The position numbers and the translations under genes are program-made. Shown here in pieces: positions 1 to 5,251 of a DNA stretch of 6,940 bases. The DNA lies in contig JANTFQ010000129.1 in assembly GCA_024763405.1 (NCBI GenBank), positions 1 through 6,940 of the forward strand. Direction: 5' to 3'. Within the stretch, counting starts at the first letter, position 1. Every line of letters begins with the position of its first letter. The notes beneath the pieces were generated by a model, which searched no databases, was not told where the DNA came from, and saw only the letters and a list, made by a program, of their open reading frames with translations. Source of the DNA: Calditrichaceae bacterium. GTDB lineage: Bacteria > Calditrichota > Calditrichia > Calditrichales > Calditrichaceae.

Positions 1-680
1 TCGGTCAGCATAAAAACGGGTTTAATCAAGTTCAGTTCGTTACGCACCCGGTTCCAGAAAGCAACCGGCGCTGTTCGAACCACCGGGTATTGGAATCCAT
101 CAATATCCGTTTCCTGAAGCCAGAATTTCATCGAGGCAATCATATAATCCTGCAGGGCGGAATTTTCATAATTTAATTCAACGACATCTGTTTGTTCCGA
201 ATCCGGGGCGTGGAAATTTCCCAGGCTATCCCGGATAAACCAGTCCGGATGTTCACGAATCAAGGCGTTATCCACGGAAGCCTGATTGGCAACCCATTCG
301 AGAATTACATACATTCCCATTTGATGGATTTTTTTAACCAAAGATTTAAAGTCATCCATCGTTCCAAATTCCGGATTTACCGCCCGGAAATTTTTTACGG
401 AATAAACACTGCCCAAAGCGCCTCTGCGCTTTTTCTCGCCGATGGGATAAATGGGCATTATCGAAATAATGCCGGCGCCCACATCTTTTAAGGCGATCAG
501 GCGCAGCCCGATGGCGTTAAATGTACCGCTCGTACTGAACTGACGCACATTGAGTTCGTAAATGGTTTTCCCTGCGCTCCACTGTGGGTGGGCGACGCCA
601 TTTAGTTTCTCTTCTTTCTGGCCGCAGGAAAAGAAAAGGACAATAATGAGTAGCAGTATGGATGTTGAACGTCTTTTCAA
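1..680 (-). CDS. Alpha-amylase-family (GH13) lipoprotein with degenerate active site, partial at window edge
   Basis: The first 226 residues of a secreted GH13-like protein are present; the rest lies beyond the left edge. Residues 1-19 form a lipoprotein signal: basic KRR, a hydrophobic stretch, then FFSC with Cys19 as the probable lipidated residue. From about residue 33 it follows the GH13 barrel: MPIYPIGEKKRRGALGS, YSVKNFRAVNPEFGT, then motif I ILEWVANQAS (about 126-135), LNYEN, motif II DIDGFQYPVV (about 192-201) and the start of motif III, PVFMLT, followed by a codon beginning GA (Glu or Asp). Active relatives usually have DWVANH in motif I and DGFRxD in motif II. Here residue 128 is Glu for Asp, 133 is Gln for His, 197 is Gln for Arg and 199 is Pro in place of the nucleophilic Asp. 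The family is clear, but ordinary glycoside hydrolysis is unlikely, so a glycan-binding or accessory role is an inference. The start is TTG at 680, chosen for the GGGGAG ribosome site and intact signal peptide; no ATG gives the complete signal. No frameshift is seen in the visible part. Confidence 0.87.
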   Translation of the reverse strand, partial: MKRRSTSILLLIIVLFFSCGQKEEKLNGVAHPQWSAGKTIYELNVRQFSTSGTFNAIGLRLIALKDVGAGIISIMPIYPIGEKKRRGALGSVYSVKNFRAVNPEFGTMDDFKSLVKKIHQMGMYVILEWVANQASVDNALIREHPDWFIRDSLGNFHAPDSEQTDVVELNYENSALQDYMIASMKFWLQETDIDGFQYPVVRTAPVAFWNRVRNELNLIKPVFMLT

Positions 681-686
681 CGAGGA

Positions 687-692
687 CTCCCC
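687..692 (-). promoter_or_regulatory. Ribosome binding site deciding the TTG start of the amylase-like gene
   Basis: GGGGAG on the minus strand lies six bases upstream of the TTG at 680-678. It is the main reason for choosing a non-ATG start. The first residues from this TTG (LKRRSTSILLL) make a sensible lipoprotein signal, and later ATG codons fall inside the barrel domain. Confidence 0.6.
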
Positions 693-709
693 GGTAAATT
701 TTAGACTAT

Positions 710-719
710 GTAGTAATAT
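710..719 (+). repeat. Left direct repeat flanking the putative element (possible target-site duplication)
   Basis: GTAGTAATAT here is identical to 961-970. Including preceding bases, ACTATG-TAGTAATAT (705-719) matches ACTATGGTAGTAATAT (955-970) apart from one extra G. The similarity therefore also reaches into the right inverted repeat, which leaves the exact element boundary a little uncertain. Confidence 0.5.
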
Positions 720-960
720 CAATAGTGTCCGATTAAATGGTGATGATCTAAAATTTATTAGAATTTCTTCAAATTAACTCTCCCCGTCCGCCAGCCGGCG
801 GATTTCCCCTCTCTTCCAAAAAAAGGGAGGGGATTACCCTTCGACTTCGCTCAGGGTGCAGAAGTGGGTTGGTTTTAAGTTCCTATAAAATAGACATCGC
901 TCTTCACATTGATATCACTAATATTAATTGACTATTTCCAATTCTAAACCGGACACTATG
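720..960. mobile_element. Putative 241-base non-autonomous insertion element (MITE-like or IS remnant)
   Basis: ATAGTGTCCG at 722-731 and its exact complement CGGACACTAT at 950-959 form terminal inverted repeats. The match continues inward imperfectly for about five bases (left ATTAA, right GTTTA when read inward). Outside these ends the 10-base sequence GTAGTAATAT occurs exactly at 710-719 and 961-970, as expected for a target-site duplication of that length. No open frame inside resembles a transposase, so the element would need one supplied in trans or is an internally deleted IS. The inserted sequence carries a separate palindromic repeat at 787-856. It sits 30 bases upstream of the amylase-like start codon and so supplies or displaces that gene's promoter. 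A duplication of 9-12 bases would fit IS4-like transposition, but the family cannot be assigned from this sequence alone. Confidence 0.5.
787..856. repeat. Composite palindromic intergenic repeat nested in the putative element
   Basis: Three palindromic pieces lie in a row. TCCGCC (787-792) pairs with GGCGGA (797-802) around a four-base loop. TCCCCTC (805-811) pairs with GAGGGGA (827-833), with an A-rich loop. CCCT (837-840) pairs with AGGG (853-856) around TCGACTTCGCTC. The last piece, CTTCGACTTCGCTCAGGGTG, resembles a widespread bacterial intergenic repeat. The GC-rich composition contrasts with the AT-rich flanks, suggesting a separately inserted dispersed repeat. None of the three has a T run placed like a standard terminator. 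Confidence 0.6.
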
Positions 961-970
961 GTAGTAATAT
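961..970 (+). repeat. Right direct repeat flanking the putative element (possible target-site duplication)
   Basis: Exact second copy of GTAGTAATAT, starting one base after the right inverted repeat ends. Its partner is at 710-719. Confidence 0.5.
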
Positions 971-1268
971 AATGAACTATTTATTTTTTGGTGAATTTAC
1001 TGTATTTTAAAATTCAAAATTCAGAAAAAGATTTCAAAAACAGGTTTGCTCCTTGCATTTTTAGCATACAACCTAATGAAGTTTACCATTAAGTGAAAAC
1101 CCTGCGGGAAATCTAATCCTCTCCGGATTGCGGCGCAACGTTAAATTTTATATTTTTCCAATTCTGTACCATCTATTGAAATATTGCATCAAAAATTCAA
1201 GTTGAAATAAAAAAATATAAGACAGCATTCTGTAAAGAATTCAATTTTAAAAGAAACAGGAGAAATAG
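971..1268. other. AT-rich gene-free region upstream of trxB
   Basis: No credible coding frame, RNA gene or strong repeat is seen here. It must hold the trxB promoter, but no well-spaced -35/-10 pair stands out. TTGCAT at 1184-1189 and TATAAG at 1216-1221 are the nearest candidates, and their spacing is poor. Small hairpins such as AATCC (1115-1119) with GGATT (1125-1129) are weak. The last bases contain the trxB ribosome site. Confidence 0.5.
1258..1263 (+). promoter_or_regulatory. Ribosome binding site of trxB
   Basis: AGGAGA is five bases upstream of the ATG at 1269, a near-consensus Shine-Dalgarno sequence that fixes the trxB start. Confidence 0.8.
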
Positions 1269-2195
1269 ATGTCGGAAACAAAACACTACAAAGTGATTAT
1301 CATCGGTTCCGGACCTGCCGGACTTACCGCTGGAATTTATGCGGCACGTGCAGAACTGAATCCGCTGGTACTGGAAGGTAACCAACCGGGCGGCCAGCTC
1401 ACGATTACAACGGAAGTTGAAAATTTTCCCGGTTTTCCCGAAGGCATTATGGGACCGCAGTTAATGGAAGATATGCGTACACAGGTTAATAAATTTGACG
1501 CGGAAACTCGCTTTGAAGCGGTTAGTAAAGTTGATTTTTCCAAACGTCCGTTTACAGTAGAAAGCGATGGTGGAACCTATACAGCGGATTCCGTGATCAT
1601 TGCCACCGGAGCGTCTGCCCGTTTGCTGGGGATTGAATCAGAGACCCGTTTGATGGGCAAAGGCGTTTCGGCCTGTGCCACCTGCGACGGTTTCTTTTAT
1701 AAGAATAAAGAAGTGCTTGTGGTCGGTGGCGGCGATTCCGCTTTGGAAGAAGCCACCTTTTTAACAAAGTTTGCCAGCAAGGTTACCGTGGTACACCGCC
1801 GTGATGAATTCCGCGCTTCGAAAATTATGATTGACAAGGCAAAGAAAAATCCCAAGGTGGAGTTTGCTTATAATAAGGTGATTGATGAAGTACTTGGTGA
1901 TGAGTTTGTTACCGGCGCCCGCTTAAAGGACACACAGACCGGTGAACTTACAGAGGTTACGGTTGACGGTATCTTTATGGCAATCGGTCATAATCCCAAT
2001 ACGGAACTATTTAAAGGGCAGTTGGATTTAGATGAAAACGGTTACATCAACACCATTCCCGGAGGTACAAAAACCAATGTGGAAGGTGTATTTGCCTGCG
2101 GTGATGTGCAGGATACGATTTACAAGCAGGCGGTTACCGCTGCCGGTTCCGGCTGTATGGCGGCCTTAGACGCAGAAAGCTTTTTAGAAGGTTAG
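1269..2195 (+). CDS. trxB: Thioredoxin reductase (NADPH)
   Basis: This is a cytosolic flavoenzyme that passes electrons from NADPH through FAD and a redox disulfide to thioredoxin, supplying ribonucleotide reductase and disulfide repair. At 308 residues it has the usual length of the low-molecular-weight bacterial type. Visible motifs in order: the FAD-binding GSGPAG at residues 13-18, an ATGA motif at 112-115, the active-site pair CATC at 136-139, the NADPH-binding GGGDSALEEA at 153-162, HRR at 176-178 (the basic residues that select NADPH over NADH), GHNPNT at 240-245, and the C-terminal FAD-contact GD at 278-279 followed by QAVTAAGSG. The CATC pair and HRR argue against the ferredoxin/flavodoxin-NADP reductase relatives, which lack the cysteine pair. 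The start is supported by AGGAGA five bases upstream. It appears to be a single-gene unit, ending at a hairpin terminator and facing trhP. No thioredoxin gene is adjacent. Confidence 0.97.
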   Translation: MSETKHYKVIIIGSGPAGLTAGIYAARAELNPLVLEGNQPGGQLTITTEVENFPGFPEGIMGPQLMEDMRTQVNKFDAETRFEAVSKVDFSKRPFTVESDGGTYTADSVIIATGASARLLGIESETRLMGKGVSACATCDGFFYKNKEVLVVGGGDSALEEATFLTKFASKVTVVHRRDEFRASKIMIDKAKKNPKVEFAYNKVIDEVLGDEFVTGARLKDTQTGELTEVTVDGIFMAIGHNPNTELFKGQLDLDENGYINTIPGGTKTNVEGVFACGDVQDTIYKQAVTAAGSGCMAALDAESFLEG

Positions 2196-2204
2196 GGTTT
2201 TATG

Positions 2205-2232
2205 GGGCGGCTCCGGGAGCTGCCCTTATTTT
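2205..2232 (+). terminator. Rho-independent terminator of trxB
   Basis: GGGCGGCTC (2205-2213) pairs with GAGCTGCCC (2217-2225), giving nine pairs including one G-U, with a three-base loop CGG. TTATTTT follows at 2226-2232. The hairpin starts ten bases after the trxB stop, and its T tract overlaps the last codons of the convergent trhP gene. In the opposite direction the hairpin is followed by CATAAAACC, so it would be a poorer terminator for trhP. Confidence 0.85.
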
Positions 2233-3509
2233 ACGACCTGGCGCAGGATAGCGTAGGGAACCGGTTCTTTCGGCAGGGGTATAAAAACATCGACGCCGCC
2301 CCCGTGAGCCGTCTCTAATTCTTCTCCCAATTCATTACGCATATTTTTCAACTGAAACGGAATTGTTTCCGCCGGAGTAACAAGCTCCAGCGTATCTCCG
2401 ATTTTAAAACGGTTGCGCACTTTAATGCGGGCAAGTTCTTTTTCTTTATCCCACGCATCAATTAATCCGGCAAATCTCCGGCTCTGAACGGAAGAATGAC
2501 TCTCTTCGTAATTCTGACCGTTTTCACCGGGATTGCGTTCCAGAAATCCGGTAACATAACCGCGGTTGGCTACGGCATACACTTCCTGTAGTACTGCTTC
2601 CGGGACCTCACGGCCTTCTTTATAATAATCCAAAGCCCAGCGATAAGCCCGTGTAATCGAACTCAGGTAATATTGGGATTTCGTACGGCCTTCAATTTTA
2701 ATACTGTCCACTCCGCTGTCGATGAGTTCTTTTAAAATATGAATGGTACTCAGATCTTTAGCGTTCATTATATAAGTGCCGTGCTCGTCTTCATCGACCG
2801 CCATCAGCTCCCCGGGCCGCGTGGTCTCTTCGAGATAGTAATTGATTTTTTCGGGCTGGTAGCTATCCTGCTCTTTTTGCAACTGCGCCGGCTCACCGTG
2901 TACATTGTATTCCCAGCGGCAGGCATTGGTGCAGGTGCCCTGATTGGCGTCGCGATGCGTGAAATAATTAGACAGCAGACAGCGGCCGGAATAGGCAATG
3001 CAGATAGCGCCGTGAATAAAGGTCTCTAATTCCATTTCCGGTACGTGTTGACGGATTTCTTTAATTTCGTCGATGCTCAGTTCCCGGCTTAAAATAATGC
3101 GTTTTACGCCGATTTTCTGCCAGAAGCGTACGGTCTGCCAGTTGATGGTATTAGATTGAGTAGACAGGTGTACCGGTAGTTCGGGATGTTTTTCACGGGC
3201 TACCATAATCATTCCCGGGTCGGCCATAATCAGTCCGTCCGGTTTGGCCCGGGCCACTCTGGCCAGCATATTCGAGAAAGAATCCACTTTACGGTTGTGT
3301 GGAAAGATGTTCATCGTCAGATATAATTTTTTATTTTTACGACGCGCATATTGAAGCGCTTCCAAATATTTTTCTTCCGTAAAATCATTTTCTCTGGCCC
3401 GTAATGAAAAGCGGGGGATGCCTGCATACACAGCATCTGCTCCGTAAGCAAAGGCGTATTCCATTTTTTCAAAAGAGCCCGCGGGTGCTAATAATTCCGG
3501 TATTTTCAT
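2226..3509 (-). CDS. trhP: tRNA uridine-34 5-hydroxylation protein TrhP (YegQ-type, U32 family)
   Basis: The 427-residue protein aligns from memory along its whole length with E. coli YegQ (about 453 residues), now called TrhP. TrhP takes part in forming 5-hydroxyuridine at tRNA position 34 in a prephenate-dependent route. N-terminal ELLAPAGSFEKMEYAFAYGA is the conserved U32 opening. The U32 signature is intact: ETFIHGAIC then YSGRCLLS (residues 162-180), followed by NQGTCTNACRWEYNV (189-203). Cys170, Cys177, Cys193 and Cys197 are the expected iron-sulfur ligands. EDEHGTYIMNAKDL (240-253) and IKIEGRTKS (270-278) are further family hallmarks, and a small barrel-like C-terminal domain follows from about 345. 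Such proteins are often labelled collagenase-like proteases; the fit to YegQ makes the tRNA role more likely. The ATG at 3509 has only a weak GGAA ribosome site but begins exactly at the conserved N-terminus. A 263-base gap with hairpins separates it from the upstream kinase gene, so it probably has its own promoter. Confidence 0.9.
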   Translation of the reverse strand: MKIPELLAPAGSFEKMEYAFAYGADAVYAGIPRFSLRARENDFTEEKYLEALQYARRKNKKLYLTMNIFPHNRKVDSFSNMLARVARAKPDGLIMADPGMIMVAREKHPELPVHLSTQSNTINWQTVRFWQKIGVKRIILSRELSIDEIKEIRQHVPEMELETFIHGAICIAYSGRCLLSNYFTHRDANQGTCTNACRWEYNVHGEPAQLQKEQDSYQPEKINYYLEETTRPGELMAVDEDEHGTYIMNAKDLSTIHILKELIDSGVDSIKIEGRTKSQYYLSSITRAYRWALDYYKEGREVPEAVLQEVYAVANRGYVTGFLERNPGENGQNYEESHSSVQSRRFAGLIDAWDKEKELARIKVRNRFKIGDTLELVTPAETIPFQLKNMRNELGEELETAHGGGVDVFIPLPKEPVPYAILRQVVK

Positions 3510-3589
3510 ATAGTTCCATTCAGATTAAAGACTATTTTGAACTTTGTTTTTATGTTTGTAATCAGTGTGTGTCTTTTAAGTAGACTAAA

Positions 3590-3693
3590 ACCTCACCCCC
3601 CGAATTATCGGGGCAGGCCTTCCTCTCCTGAAAGGAGAGGGAGAAAAGAAAGTTCCCCTTCTCCTTGTAGGAGAAGGGGGCAGGGGATGAGGT
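3590..3693. repeat. Cluster of three perfect hairpins enclosed by an outer inverted repeat
   Basis: Hairpin 1 is CCCCGA (3598-3603) with TCGGGG (3608-3613). Hairpin 2 is CCTCTCCT (3622-3629) with AGGAGAGG (3633-3640). Hairpin 3 is CCCCTTCTCCT (3655-3665) with AGGAGAAGGGG (3669-3679), an 11-base perfect stem. ACCTCA (3590-3595) plus CCCC (3597-3600) complements GGGG (3683-3686) plus TGAGGT (3688-3693), so the unit could fold as a multi-branched structure, although the outer CCCC competes with hairpin 1. Purine and pyrimidine tracts dominate. It resembles dispersed CCTC/GAGG-type intergenic repeats and the hairpin at 805-833. On the minus strand hairpin 3 is followed by AACTTTCTTTTC, so it might also end transcripts of the upstream kinase gene. 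Confidence 0.75.
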
Positions 3694-3772
3694 ATTTATA
3701 ACGACAGAAAGAATCATAAAAATTCTCATTATTTTCTGACTTTATAGATAGACTCTGATTAAGGCAGCGTTT

Positions 3773-5143
3773 TTATTGACGCGGCATCGTCACTTTTATA
3801 TGGGTCCCTTTTCCCGGCACGCCGTTAATTTCCATACTGCCGCCCAACACTACAACCCGTTCGCGCATCCCTAATATTCCCAGAGATTTTGGGCTGTTAA
3901 TTTGTGTTTTATTAATGCCGCAGCCATTGTCGATGATTTCAAGAACCAGTTTGTCCATTCTATCTTTTAAAAAAATGGAGACGCGATCGGCATCTGCGTG
4001 CCGGGCGGCGTTGGTAAGCGCCTCCTGGAAAATCCGGAAGACGGCTGTACTCTTTTCGGCCGGAAGGGCCACTGGTTCTGACGGCAGTGAACATTTACAA
4101 TGAATGCCTGTGTGTTTTTCAAAATCCTGTGCCTGCCATTCCACCGCAGCCGCTAACCCCAGTTCGTCCAAAATACCGGGCCGCAATTTAGCGGAAATCT
4201 GCTGTACAGCTTCTACCGCGCTATCTAATAAGCCAAATGTCGATTGCAGCCGTTCTTTGACTTCCTGCTGCTCGGGTAAGAGTTTATTGGCGGTCAGCGA
4301 AAGTTGTATTTTCAGTACCGTGAGCACCTGTCCCAGTTCGTCGTGAATTTCGCGGGCAATCATCGTACGTTCTTCTTCGCGTACGGTTTGAATACGGCTG
4401 GCCAAATCCCGTAGTTGGTTTGAGGTCTCTTTCAGCCGTTTTTCTACCTGCTTGCGTTGGGTAATATCGCGGATTATCCAGACTATCATTTCCTGCTCGT
4501 CTAAAGTAAAGCGGCGGATATTGATTTCAACCGGGATGCTTCGTTTGTCTTTTCGCATCAACTGAAGCTGGAAAACGGCAGTGCTTTCAGAACGTAACTT
4601 TTTTAACGCCAGGTTTAATTTCTCATAAAATTTAGCGGGAATGATAGTGTAGGGAGTTAGTTTTGAAATTTCGTCTTTAGAAAAGAGTAACCGGCGGCAG
4701 GCCGAATCATTTGCTTCGATAATAGCGCCCGGCCGGGAATCTGTGTTGAACGGGGTTAAAAAAATAGCATCGCCGGCCTGCTCAAAAAGCAGACGCAGTC
4801 GTTTTTCGTTTTCACGGCGTATTTTTTGCGCCTGTTTTATTTTGGAAATATCCCGGAACGAACTCCACAGATAGGGTTCCGAATCTTTCGTGGCGAAATG
4901 CGTATGGCGGATATCCAGCCAGATTGTCCGCCCGTCCCACAACCGCATCTTTAGCTGTTCCGCCTCCGGAAGAGTACCGCCCTGAAGTCCCTTTTTAAAT
5001 ATTTGCAGCATCTGCTCACGGGCGTCGGGATGGTAAACGACGGTAAGATTCTGCCCGATTAACGCTTCCCGTTGTAGCCCGGTAAGCGCGCAATAGGCGT
5101 CGCTGCAGGCAGCTATGCGCCCCTGCATATCCACGAGACGCAT
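3773..5143 (-). CDS. Cytosolic PAS-PAS sensor histidine kinase of the NarL-partner (HisKA_3) type
   Basis: The kinase would autophosphorylate on His and pass the phosphate to a LuxR/NarL-type response regulator; none is in the window. Counting from Met at 5143: a first PAS/PAC domain at about 1-105, ending SSFRDISKIKQAQ; a second at about 112-235, ending WIIRDITQRKQVEKRL; a HisKA_3 dimerisation region with EEERTMIAREIHDELGQ, where His267 is the phosphoacceptor; then the ATPase domain with FQEALTNAARHA (N box, 372-383), DNGCG (405-409) and GILGMRERV (422-430). The C-terminus GTHIKVTMP is complete. No membrane segment or signal peptide is seen, so it senses a cytosolic cue. The PAS domains show no obvious haem or flavin ligand. 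Met at 5143 lies inside PAS1: the frame stays open for about 23 more codons upstream with good PAS sequence (FEQTLQHSQAAMRLVDMQG) but no standard start (see 5144-5214). It follows the PEP-binding/nucleotidyltransferase gene on the same strand with no visible terminator, so co-transcription is likely. Confidence 0.92.
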   Translation of the reverse strand: MRLVDMQGRIAACSDAYCALTGLQREALIGQNLTVVYHPDAREQMLQIFKKGLQGGTLPEAEQLKMRLWDGRTIWLDIRHTHFATKDSEPYLWSSFRDISKIKQAQKIRRENEKRLRLLFEQAGDAIFLTPFNTDSRPGAIIEANDSACRRLLFSKDEISKLTPYTIIPAKFYEKLNLALKKLRSESTAVFQLQLMRKDKRSIPVEINIRRFTLDEQEMIVWIIRDITQRKQVEKRLKETSNQLRDLASRIQTVREEERTMIAREIHDELGQVLTVLKIQLSLTANKLLPEQQEVKERLQSTFGLLDSAVEAVQQISAKLRPGILDELGLAAAVEWQAQDFEKHTGIHCKCSLPSEPVALPAEKSTAVFRIFQEALTNAARHADADRVSIFLKDRMDKLVLEIIDNGCGINKTQINSPKSLGILGMRERVVVLGGSMEINGVPGKGTHIKVTMPRQ

Positions 5144-5214
5144 AGCGGCTTGTGAATGCTGTAAAGTTTGTTCAAATATTTCGATGGGATGCGGCAGAAC
5201 AGCCCCGCTTTCAT
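5144..5214 (-). other. Probable true N-terminus of the histidine kinase, start codon out of frame
   Basis: In the kinase frame the codons from 5212 down to 5144 encode ESGAVLPHPIEIFEQTLQHS and then QAA, which completes the first PAS helix. A stop (TAA, 5218-5216) bounds this stretch, and no ATG, GTG or TTG occurs in it. An ATG lies at 5214-5212 in another frame. Adding one G to the run of four at 5203-5206 would join it smoothly: ATG AAA GCG GGG GCT GTT CTG. The alternatives are a rare start such as CTG at 5197-5195, or use of Met at 5143 with a shortened PAS domain. No strong ribosome site is seen for any of these. Confidence 0.55.
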
Positions 5215-5251
5215 TTTAGGCGCACATCAAAGATTAAAAATTATTTTGGTA

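Noticed and set aside
562..777. Plus-strand open frame of 71 codons beginning at 562
   Set aside because: It overlaps the amylase-like gene on the other strand and runs into the putative element. It has no recognisable motif and no ribosome site.
1176..1221. Direct repeat TTGAAATA (1176-1183 and 1202-1209) with TATAAG, as a trxB operator or promoter
   Set aside because: The sequence is very AT-rich and the spacing does not fit a standard promoter; such short repeats are expected by chance.
1269..2195. Ferredoxin/flavodoxin-NADP reductase instead of thioredoxin reductase
   Set aside because: The CATC redox pair and HRR NADPH motif are both present.
2226..3509. Annotation as a secreted collagenase or peptidase U32
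   Set aside because: There is no signal peptide, and the four-cysteine pattern and full-length fit to YegQ point to tRNA modification.
3590..3693. CRISPR array
   Set aside because: The units are palindromes of different sequence without regular direct repeats or spacers.
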